Source: JBBIPA01 sp037443085 (GTDB lineage: Bacteria; Chloroflexota; Dehalococcoidia; GIF9; UBA5629). Taken from it: a stretch of 12,425 bases of DNA. The first letter of the stretch is position 1. Each line of letters starts with the position of its first letter. The notes beneath the pieces are model-generated. The model was not told the DNA's origin. It did no database searches and worked only from the letters and a program-made list of their open reading frames with translations. The position numbers and the translations under genes are program-made. Positions 7,401-12,425 of the stretch are shown here, piece after piece. The DNA is taken from assembly GCA_037443085.1 (NCBI GenBank), contig JBBIPA010000051.1, positions 1 to 12,425 of the forward strand, read 5' to 3'.

Positions 7401-7980
7401 CATGATCACTTCAATTCGCCAGCTCTATACCAAAGACAATCGCCCCTTCATCATCACCAATATGGAAGACATCGACGGCACTATCGAAGTTACTGTCTGG
7501 TCGGAGACGTACGAGCAAACCAAGAATCTGTGGCAGGAAGGTGAAATCCTTCTGGTCGAGGGTAAGGTGAAACTGAGAGACGACAAGCCTACCCTCAATT
7601 GCCAGCGAGTGCGTCAGTATCAGGCAGGGAGCGAGTTACAGCAGCCACAGCAGCCCGAGCCGGTACTGACACCGTCACCAGCGCCAATACCCACACCCGT
7701 AGCCAGAACAAACCACGTCAATAAACCACCTGCCCCCCACAAGGTGATAATCACCATTGAAGAAGATGATAACGGTGATGATGAAAACGTCTCCCTGCTC
7801 CACCAGGTCATGGATGCCTTAAGCCATTACCCCGGCGAGGACGCCGTCCATCTTGTCATCGCTAACTCCGACAAAGCAGTGAACCTTGAGCTACCCCCCG
7901 CTAGCTATTGCCCCGAGCTAGCCCGCAAGATTACCGCCATCCTGGGAAACCACTGCCTGCGACTGGAAAAAATCGAATAG
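4450..7980 (+). CDS. dnaE: DNA polymerase III subunit alpha (DnaE1)
   Basis: A complete 1176-residue replicative polymerase, the normal length for DnaE1. The N-terminal PHP domain (about 3-270) keeps its metal ligands: H6 and H8 in HLHLH, D39/H40 in ITDHGNMHG, E65 in GCEVYV, H85, C135 in SGCLHG, and D201/H203 in TSDVHY, so a PHP proofreading exonuclease may be active. The palm carries the catalytic aspartates D393 and D395 in PDIDLDF and D550 in KLDLLGL; fingers include ALYRPGPM (628-635) and YGIIVYQDQV (665-674). A helix-hairpin-helix lies near 855-880, and QASMF (906-910) is an internal beta-clamp binding motif. An OB fold (about 978-1056) is followed by a Pro-rich linker (1063-1097) and a small C-terminal domain, the likely tau-contact region. 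The start MFTHLHLHTE is the family start; the bases before it (CCACCCAACCAGAA) contain no Shine-Dalgarno. Confidence 0.98.
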   Translation: MFTHLHLHTEFSLLDGLCRINQVIARAKALGMNSLAITDHGNMHGVIDFYVAAREAGVKPIIGCEVYVAPADRHSKNTSDKNPYHLTLLAKNQQGYHNLIQLVSKSHLEGFYYKPRVDKELLTNYREGIVVLSGCLHGQLSRLLVEGQLDEAATIAKWHKDVFSDYYLEIQRHPIPELQQVNEGLLAIASKLDIPMVATSDVHYVNKEDAASHELLLCIQTNTSVYDEKRMKMAGDFFYLKSPKEMAAAFSDLPQALENTLKIADMCQLELEFGKLHLPKVEIPPGKTVDEYLTELCWQGFRQRFPSSTPKLEQRLKYELEVIHKTHFADYFLVVWDLISFARKQNILFGVRGSAAASLVLYCLNITDIDPVAHKLVFERFLNIERRELPDIDLDFQDDRRDEVIAYVNQKYGADHVAQIITFGTMGAKAAVRDVGRALGLPYSQADRVARLIPSRPNIKLEVAIAENKELQTIYHEDDAIKNLIDSALKLEGVARHASTHAAGVVISREPLAQHLPLQRATSTKDSEQETAMTQFSMETVARLGLLKLDLLGLANLTLLAKAKDIIARSRNINLDLRRLPLNDPPTFKLLASGETSGIFQLEGEGMRRNIKELKPTTFTDIAAMVALYRPGPMEHIPRFIKSKYGVEPVRYPHPALKDILEETYGIIVYQDQVLLIVQALAGYSLGQADIFRKAMGKKIPEVMQKERANFINGAKAKGLSEELASEIFALIEPFAGYAFNKAHAVSYAMIAYQTAYIKANYPVEYMTALMNTYTGNADKIRSAIAECRRLNISVMPPDINKSQAAFTIEKLDGKMAIRFSLTAIKNVGHAAIELILSARRQEGDFKSIDDLCRRADLHNVNRKVLESLIKAGAFDSMAPRGALLQVIGQIISLSQREQQLKQSGQASMFDILGANVATPLPALEIGNVDAPLKEKLEWERELLGVYFSEHPFAAVASRLSHAITALCGQINEEMAGQTVITAGMITSIRQLYTKDNRPFIITNMEDIDGTIEVTVWSETYEQTKNLWQEGEILLVEGKVKLRDDKPTLNCQRVRQYQAGSELQQPQQPEPVLTPSPAPIPTPVARTNHVNKPPAPHKVIITIEEDDNGDDENVSLLHQVMDALSHYPGEDAVHLVIANSDKAVNLELPPASYCPELARKITAILGNHCLRLEKIE

Positions 7981-8021
7981 CCCCGGAGTTAGGTTTGAGT
8001 ATAGGATTCAATTAGCCGGGG
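7981..8021. terminator. Weak GC inverted repeat between convergent dnaE and CMD genes
   Basis: CCCCGG (7981-7986) and CCGGGG (8016-8021) could pair across a 29-base loop in the 42-bp convergent gap. There is no following U-run on either strand, so bidirectional termination is only a possibility. Confidence 0.2.
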
Positions 8022-8022
8022 G

Positions 8023-8589
8023 TTAACTCTTACTACCAAATAGCTCTTTGGCAGAGCCGACCGTCTCACTATCTATATCCACCTGAAGTGCTTCCAGAAA
8101 ACGAGCCACCATTCCCCAGTAACCTATGGCTACCGTCAATTCTACGATGCTCGGGCTATTAAGATGCTGCTGAAGCACTCTGAAGGTCTCATCCTTCACC
8201 CTGGCGTTCTGCGACACCTCATCAGTGTACTGCAGCACAGCACATTCGATATCGCTGAAATCTTGCGAGCTCTTCCAGTGTGAGATTACCTCGGCTTGCC
8301 TGGGGCTGATTCCTGTTTCCAGCGCTATTGGATAATGCTGCACCCACTCATATTCGCTACCAGTGAGTCTGGCAACCCGCAGTATGGCTAACTCACGCAG
8401 CTTCGGAGACAGCTCTGTCTTTGCCAGCAATGAGCTACCCAACCGGATGAAATCGCGCAATATACGGGGATTATTAGCTAACGTCCGGTAAAGGTTGATT
8501 ATTCTGGCTCCGTTCTTCTGGATTTTATCGTATATTTCTTTCACCTCAGCCGGTGCTTTATCTTCCGTTATTGTCGGCACACGAGACAT
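8023..8589 (-). CDS. Carboxymuconolactone decarboxylase (CMD/AhpD-fold) family protein
   Basis: A 188-residue, largely helical protein of the CMD family. The core is LSPKLRELAILRVARLTGSEYEWVQH, read in two parts here as ELSPKLRELAILRVARL (59-75) and TGSEYEWVQH (76-85), followed by ALETGISPRQAEVI (89-102) and the helix pair around 111-165. AhpD-type members carry a CxxC redox pair before the His; here that place reads SEYEW, and the only Cys is C116, so thiol peroxidase activity is not expected. The family also includes ring-opening lactone decarboxylases and many proteins of unknown role. The start is secure: GGAGG lies 6 bases upstream of the ATG at 8589. It lies 68 bp after the glutaminyl cyclase gene on the same strand and ends 42 bp from the dnaE stop. 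I find no clear promoter of its own, so co-transcription with the upstream gene is possible. Confidence 0.9.
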   Translation of the reverse strand: MSRVPTITEDKAPAEVKEIYDKIQKNGARIINLYRTLANNPRILRDFIRLGSSLLAKTELSPKLRELAILRVARLTGSEYEWVQHYPIALETGISPRQAEVISHWKSSQDFSDIECAVLQYTDEVSQNARVKDETFRVLQQHLNSPSIVELTVAIGYWGMVARFLEALQVDIDSETVGSAKELFGSKS

Positions 8590-8657
8590 TTATTACCTCC
8601 ATATACTTCACTTATAAATTACCAGGTTACTAATCTTACACACGAAGGGTATTACAA

Positions 8658-9506
8658 TTATTTAAAAGGAATTTCCCGAATCTCAAAGAGTTTGGGCCAT
8701 AGTTTTCCGGTAACCAGCAGAGAGCCATTTATCGAGTTATAAGCAATACCATTTAGAGCATCTACCTGACCACTATAATCCTGCGCCCGCAACAGTCCCC
8801 GCAGGTCTAACCAGCCGGTGACTCTGCCAGTTTCAGGGACAATCCTGGCAATGCGGTCTGTTTGCCATGCATTAGCATATATTTGTCCCTGCACGAATTC
8901 CAACTCATTGAGATTGGCGACAGGGCTATCGCCGTCAAACACTTCTATTCTTCGGATTTCCCTAAAGGTTTCAGTGTCCAGAAATCGCAATAGTGCTGTG
9001 CCATCGCTCACAATCAGATGTTTCCCATCATAGGTAATACCCCAGCCTTCATGGGAATAGTGAAAATCCCCTACCAGTTCAAAGCTATCCTTATCGCAGA
9101 CAAATCCAGTACCTTCTCGCCAGGTCAACTGGATAATATTGTTACCACAGATAGTCACGCCTTCACCAAAAAACTTCGGTGACAATTCGCGGATGCGCAG
9201 TATATTACCAGTTTTTAAGTCCACTTTTCGCAGCGAGGAGCGCCCGTAAATACCTGTTCCTTCATAGAGCACACCATTTTCCCAAACCAAACCCTGAGTT
9301 GATGCCTTCCGGTCATGAGGGTAAATATTGATAACCTGGTAAGTATACAATGCTGGCACGGAGCTATTATTAGCAGGTGTAACCAGTCCAGCTATACCAG
9401 CCGGCGTTCTCGTTGATGGCGGCGAAAAATCCGCTGCAGGCTTTGCAGTACAACTGATCAGCACCACCAGTATTAGCAGCAACGGAGTTACCTGAGTCCA
9501 CTTCAT
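8658..9506 (-). CDS. Glutaminyl-peptide cyclotransferase (plant-type), lipoprotein
   Basis: A 282-residue secreted protein. The N-terminus (MKWTQ, hydrophobic 7-17, lipobox LISC) is a type II signal peptide with lipidated C19. A Thr/Pro/Ser-rich linker (20-52) joins it to a five-bladed beta-propeller of the glutamine cyclotransferase family (PF05096). Blade motifs are visible: STQGLVWENGVLYEGTG (69-85) with the expected catalytic Glu at E82, IYGRSSLRKVDLKTG (86-100), FGEGVTICGNNIIQLTW (113-129), EGWGITYDGKHLIVSDG (153-169), LNELEFVQGQIYANAW (199-214) and LNGIAYNS (251-258) to TGKLWPKLFEI (266-276). These enzymes turn N-terminal Gln of exported peptides into pyroglutamate; papaya QC is the model. 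The usual Phe before TQGL is Ser here. It has its own promoter. As a lipoprotein it would be a substrate for the lipoprotein-processing route that the lit-like gene joins. Confidence 0.92.
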   Translation of the reverse strand: MKWTQVTPLLLILVVLISCTAKPAADFSPPSTRTPAGIAGLVTPANNSSVPALYTYQVINIYPHDRKASTQGLVWENGVLYEGTGIYGRSSLRKVDLKTGNILRIRELSPKFFGEGVTICGNNIIQLTWREGTGFVCDKDSFELVGDFHYSHEGWGITYDGKHLIVSDGTALLRFLDTETFREIRRIEVFDGDSPVANLNELEFVQGQIYANAWQTDRIARIVPETGRVTGWLDLRGLLRAQDYSGQVDALNGIAYNSINGSLLVTGKLWPKLFEIREIPFK

Positions 9507-9532
9507 TGAATTTCAGAATCCACCTACTGCCA

Positions 9533-9561
9533 TATATAACATACAATCACCACACGGTCAA
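9533..9561 (-). promoter_or_regulatory. Promoter of the glutaminyl cyclase gene
   Basis: On the minus strand TTGACC (9556-9561, 5/6) and TATATA (9533-9538, 4/6) are 17 bp apart, and the -10 is preceded by TGT, giving an extended -10 element. The transcript would begin near 9526, about 20 bases before the ATG. Confidence 0.6.
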
Positions 9562-9576
9562 TCCAGGCCATGCGAA

Positions 9577-10839
9577 CTACCCTCCTGAATTGTCCCACTT
9601 TCTGGCACGCGCTTTGAGAAGCAATGTCAGCACTACAGCTACCACAGACAGAACAATACACACTATAAAAGTAAGGCTATAGCTACCGGTTACATCGAAC
9701 ATATAACCAGCGAACAATGGTCCCAAAGTCGCCCCAATGGAGCCACCAAAAGACGCAGCACCCAGAATCACACCATGAGACTTCAATCCAAACAGCTCTG
9801 CTACCAGCGGCGAAAACAATACCTGCACCCCCCCATAAGCCAAGCCGAAAATAGCCGCAAACAGATACAGCTCCCAGACTTCATTGGCTGCCAGCAGCCA
9901 GACGAAAGATATCGCCATCAATAGAAAACTGATGACAAACATGAGCCTCCTGCCAAACTTGTCACCACACAAACCCATGAGGTTGACACTGGCGATGCTC
10001 ACTAAACCGTATACAACCAGTATATTAGTAGCGTTGGTAGCACTGATACCCAGACCGATGGCATGGATGACAATATGCACCAGCACTATCAACAAACAGA
10101 AAAGAAAGATAAAGTACATGCCGCCCATTAGCCATAACTGCCGGGTACGTAGCGCCTCTTGCAAGGATAATCCCGTGATAACAGGGGGCTGCTGCCCCAC
10201 CACAGAGGTGCCATCAGGCAATTGACCCATTTGCCGGGGGTCACGCCTGAGAAACTGTGCTGCCAGCACCATGATGACCAGCGAGCCAATGCCCAAAACT
10301 ATCAGCGCCCAGCGCCAGTCATAAGCAGAGATAAGCCAGTTCGCCAGGGACGGGCCGGCCACCGCAGCCAGAGCCAATCCAGAAAAGGCGACACCAGTCA
10401 TCAGCCCTCTCCTTTTATCGAACCAGCGGGCTACAATTGACAGGTTCGCCACATAAATGCTGGTGCTGAATGACACCAACAGACCATAATAAAGGTATAG
10501 CTGCCAGATAGAATTTATCTGTGACATCAATAGATAGCTCATGCAAAGAATTACCCCGTAGATACTGACCACCACACGAGGATTGAACTTTTCGCAAATC
10601 CTGGCAGAAATAACACAAAAGATGCCAAAAGCCAGCTGGTTCAACGCTGACGCCCCGGAAATAATAGTCCGGGACCAGTTGAACTCCTTAATGAGCGGCT
10701 CAAAGAAAACGCCGTAAATATCTACTGCCACAAAAGCGGTCATCAGTATGAAAAAGACTGAGGTGACGATAGTGTACCCATAGAAAAAACCAGCCGGGGT
10801 GACCTGTTTCCTGATAGCTTCATCGGTATCTTTCAGCAA
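9577..10839 (-). CDS. MFS transporter (OxlT/monocarboxylate-type)
   Basis: A 420-residue protein with about 12 hydrophobic segments in two halves of six, split by a polar loop (198-230). The first segment follows the GFFYGYTIVTSVFF start (17-30) common in oxalate/formate antiporter and monocarboxylate transporter relatives. MFS signature loops are seen as ARICEKFNPR (79-88, a weak motif A), RWFDKRRGLMTGVAFSG (138-154) and, in the second half, GLCGDKFGRR (289-298, strong motif A). The likely cargo is a small organic anion, but the substrate cannot be read from sequence. The start is TTG at 10839, supported by a GAGGGGGG tract about 5 bases upstream; no nearby ATG keeps the first membrane segment in the right place. 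The gene is divergent from the damaged alpha/beta hydrolase, and the two may once have formed an uptake-and-hydrolysis pair. Confidence 0.92.
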   Translation of the reverse strand: MLKDTDEAIRKQVTPAGFFYGYTIVTSVFFILMTAFVAVDIYGVFFEPLIKEFNWSRTIISGASALNQLAFGIFCVISARICEKFNPRVVVSIYGVILCMSYLLMSQINSIWQLYLYYGLLVSFSTSIYVANLSIVARWFDKRRGLMTGVAFSGLALAAVAGPSLANWLISAYDWRWALIVLGIGSLVIMVLAAQFLRRDPRQMGQLPDGTSVVGQQPPVITGLSLQEALRTRQLWLMGGMYFIFLFCLLIVLVHIVIHAIGLGISATNATNILVVYGLVSIASVNLMGLCGDKFGRRLMFVISFLLMAISFVWLLAANEVWELYLFAAIFGLAYGGVQVLFSPLVAELFGLKSHGVILGAASFGGSIGATLGPLFAGYMFDVTGSYSLTFIVCIVLSVVAVVLTLLLKARARKWDNSGG

Positions 10840-10877
10840 AATTCCCCCCTCTCGATTTCTACACTAAACGATGGCAC

Positions 10878-10906
10878 ATTTAATCACAGATGAGGTTTTT
10901 TAGCAA
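10878..10906 (-). promoter_or_regulatory. Possible promoter of the MFS gene
   Basis: On the minus strand TTGCTA (10901-10906) and TTAAAT (10878-10883) are 17 bp apart, each a 4/6 match, with TGA directly before the -10 as an extended element. Confidence 0.45.
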
Positions 10907-10917
10907 AGGTTTAACCT
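10907..10917. promoter_or_regulatory. Short palindrome next to the MFS -35
   Basis: AGGTTTAACCT is a 5-1-5 palindrome directly upstream of the predicted -35 of the transporter. It could be a regulator half-site pair, but short palindromes of this size also arise by chance. Confidence 0.25.
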
Positions 10918-11006
10918 GACACGCTATCCCTGCTCTGCTGATACCGTATGAGTATATTGAACCTGCAATTCACTTCTTCAGGGAGCTTACATTTAACTAA
11001 CCCGCA

Positions 11007-11022
11007 AGTGAAATTTTTCACT
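11007..11022. promoter_or_regulatory. Perfect 16-bp palindrome, candidate operator
   Basis: AGTGAAATTTTTCACT has two perfect 7-bp arms (AGTGAAA / TTTCACT) around TT, midway between the two divergent genes. Size and symmetry suit a dimeric repressor of the MarR or TetR/GntR kind. No promoter element is firmly placed against it on the hydrolase side. Confidence 0.4.
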
Positions 11023-11155
11023 GTCATCCTGTAAACTACTGATTGGCCGGGTAATTTGTTTCAGGGGGCAAGAAGCAAACAGATTTCAGCAGGACAACCA
11101 GCCCAGAGCAGCTTTCGGGAGTTAGTTTCAATAAAATTTTTTTCAGGAGGGTTGT

Positions 11156-12372
11156 ATGAGCTCATATCGGGCAAGAAGGATGAGGGAACAGCGATGGCTC
11201 CTCGACAAGGTAGTAGAAACATGCGGTGTTGATTTCTCCTGACCCATGGCCGCAATCTGTGCCGGCGTGGCTGGCGGCAATGTAGTACCTGATGTTATGG
11301 GCATTCACGCCAGGGCCAGAAAATATGCCGACCTTTCCCGTGAATTTTCCAGAGTAGGCGCCAAACGGGAGACTATAGCCAGAAAGGCTGAGGAGGAGGA
11401 GCACCTGGTAACCGCTAGGGATAATTATTTTGCTGCTGCGGTTTTCTACGGCATGGCAAAGTGGCCCATCCACGAAGATGCCAATAGAGAGCTTATCTTT
11501 CTAAATAATAAAATGAGAGAATGTTACGACAAATTCATCGAGAACGCTCCTCATCACATAGAGCGAGTGGAAATAGCTTTTGAGGGCAAATCACTGCCCG
11601 GTCTCCTCCACCTTCCTTCAAATCGGGGAAAGGGGAAATTGCCCTGCATACTTTCCATTGACGGCATGGATAATTTTAAGGAGGCAATGCACCCCATATA
11701 CGGTGATAAGTTACTGGAGAGAGGCATGGCTATCCTGTCCCTCGATGGACCTGGGCAAGGCGAATGTTTGGTGCGTGGCATTAGATGCACTGCTGACAAT
11801 TTCCCGCGTGCTGCTGGAGCTGCCGTGGATTACCTGCTAAAGCGACCAGATATTGACGGCGACAGAATTGGAGTTGCCGGCACAAGCATGGGCTCCTTCT
11901 GGGTAACGCAGATAGCTGCCAGTGACCACAGGTTTAAAGTAGCCGCAGTGAGGTTAACCTGCATGGAGCCGGGCATGCACACCATATTTAATCTAGCCGC
12001 ACCTACCTTCAAAGATAGATATATGTGGATGGCTGGCTATGAAGATGAGCAGGCATTTGATAAGTTTGCCGAAACTCTTACTCTTAAAGGCCTGGGTGAA
12101 AAAATTAAATGCCCCTACCTGATAGTGGCTGGAGAATTCGATGAGCTAAGCCCGATTGAATACGCCTACGACCTATATGATGAAGTTACCGCCCCCAAGA
12201 AAATAGTGGTCTATGAAGGTGAGTCGCATGCCAACACACAGGATGTTGATGCCCAGACAATTGTTGCCGACTGGCTGAAAGACGACTGGACGGAAAAGCG
12301 TTGCCATCAGAGAGCATTACCATTGACAGGATGGGGCGTGAAATTAAAAGTCAAAACCGAATTGCGTCATAA
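11156..12372 (+). pseudogene. Alpha/beta hydrolase, interrupted by an in-frame TGA and a frameshift
   Basis: The frame begins at ATG 11156 with AGGAGG 5 bases upstream, and reads MSSYRARRMREQRWLLDK until TGA at 11240-11242 (codon 29), then continues in the same frame. The body is a clear alpha/beta hydrolase of the group that includes 2,6-dihydroxypseudooxynicotine hydrolase: a helical lid region (ENYF-like TARDNYFAAAVFYGMAKWP), ILSIDGMDNFKEA, LSLDGPGQGE, the nucleophile elbow GTSMGS with Ser244, VAGEFDELSP with Asp329 and YEGESHAN with His358, so the triad is whole. After IVADW (near 12274) the frame runs on without homology, whereas the frame offset by two gives LAERRLDGKALPSESITID and a TAA at 12370-12372, a natural family C-terminus. 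Loss of 4 bases in a GGCT repeat near 12270, or of 1 base, explains this. The TGA probably replaced a TGG Trp codon. Otherwise well kept, it looks recently inactivated; a sequencing error is possible for one lesion. An internal ATG at 11246 lacks a ribosome binding site. Confidence 0.8.
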
Positions 12373-12374
12373 TT

Positions 12375-12425
12375 ATTGTTACCGAAAGTGGTATCGTTGC
12401 CTCAAAAATATTGTTACCAAAACGG
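12375..12425. repeat. Three degenerate 17-18 bp tandem repeats at the window edge
   Basis: ATTGTTACCGAAA (12375-12387), ATCGTTGCCTCAAA (12393-12406) and ATTGTTACCAAAA (12410-12422) share ATyGTTrCC and are spaced 18 and 17 bp apart. They start 3 bases after the restored stop of the hydrolase. Repeated GTTACC-type units are reminiscent of ends of IS21- or IS481-like elements, which is an inference from memory of such ends; no transposase is in view. Confidence 0.45.

Larger units (their letters stand above)
10840..11155. other. Divergent intergenic region between MFS and hydrolase
   Basis: No convincing gene or RNA is seen in these 316 bp. They hold a minus-strand promoter for the transporter, two short palindromes, and at 11132-11137 a TAAAAT that could be the -10 of the hydrolase, without a clear -35. 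Confidence 0.6.

Noticed and set aside
6490..7409. Long open frames on the minus strand inside dnaE
   Set aside because: They lie wholly within a full-length, motif-complete dnaE and their translations show no recognisable domain; they are codon-bias shadows.
7981..8021. Strong bidirectional terminator
   Set aside because: Only a 6-bp stem with a 29-base loop and no U-run; kept as a low-confidence feature only.
11240..11242. TGA of the hydrolase as selenocysteine or as reassigned Trp
   Set aside because: The family does not use a selenocysteine here, other genes use TGG for Trp and treat TGA as stop (marR ends in TGA), and a second lesion downstream points to decay.
12275..12425. Reading the hydrolase frame straight to the window edge
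   Set aside because: After IVADW this frame gives an unnatural Cys/Trp/Arg-rich tail, while the other frame gives a family-like C-terminus and a stop at 12370-12372.

Overview
The window reads as an ordinary bacterial chromosome segment with moderate GC. It most resembles an uncultured Chloroflexota lineage near Dehalococcoidia, though this is an inference from gene content and not from any rRNA or marker search. The supporting features are a Lit-type (TIGR01906/DUF1461) membrane protein, a short FmdB zinc ribbon with a Cys/Ser tail, a DnaE1 polymerase with an intact PHP domain, and several catabolic families (amidohydrolase 2, HyuA, CMD, MFS, alpha/beta hydrolase) with MarR control. No rRNA, tRNA or CRISPR array was seen.

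Left part (1-3187, minus strand): a likely operon reads leftwards as amidohydrolase-2 protein, MarR regulator, then HyuA-type hydantoinase/carboxylase subunit, which runs off the left edge. A good extended -10 promoter at 3264-3269 is overlapped by a perfect 10-bp inverted repeat, a natural candidate operator. The marR-hyuA spacer carries two 24-bp imperfect direct repeats. The amidohydrolase lacks two of the usual metal-site residues.

Middle (3316-7980): a 77-aa FmdB-type zinc ribbon (+), a Lit-like lipoprotein transacylase (-) with a near-consensus promoter, and full-length dnaE (+, 1176 aa), which has an extended -10 promoter and no Shine-Dalgarno sequence.

Right part (8023-10839, minus strand): a carboxymuconolactone-decarboxylase-like protein, a lipoprotein glutaminyl cyclase with its own promoter, and an MFS transporter with a TTG start. 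A 316-bp divergent intergenic region follows. After it comes a plus-strand alpha/beta hydrolase with a complete catalytic triad but two lesions: an in-frame TGA at 11240-11242 and a frameshift near 12270. It is probably a recent pseudogene. Three short degenerate repeats begin right after its restored stop codon and run to the window edge; they may mark the end of a mobile element.

I see no clearly new defence or mobile system. The items most worth following up are the MarR operon with its two repeat structures, the metal-site-degenerate amidohydrolase, and the decaying hydrolase with the repeats beside it.
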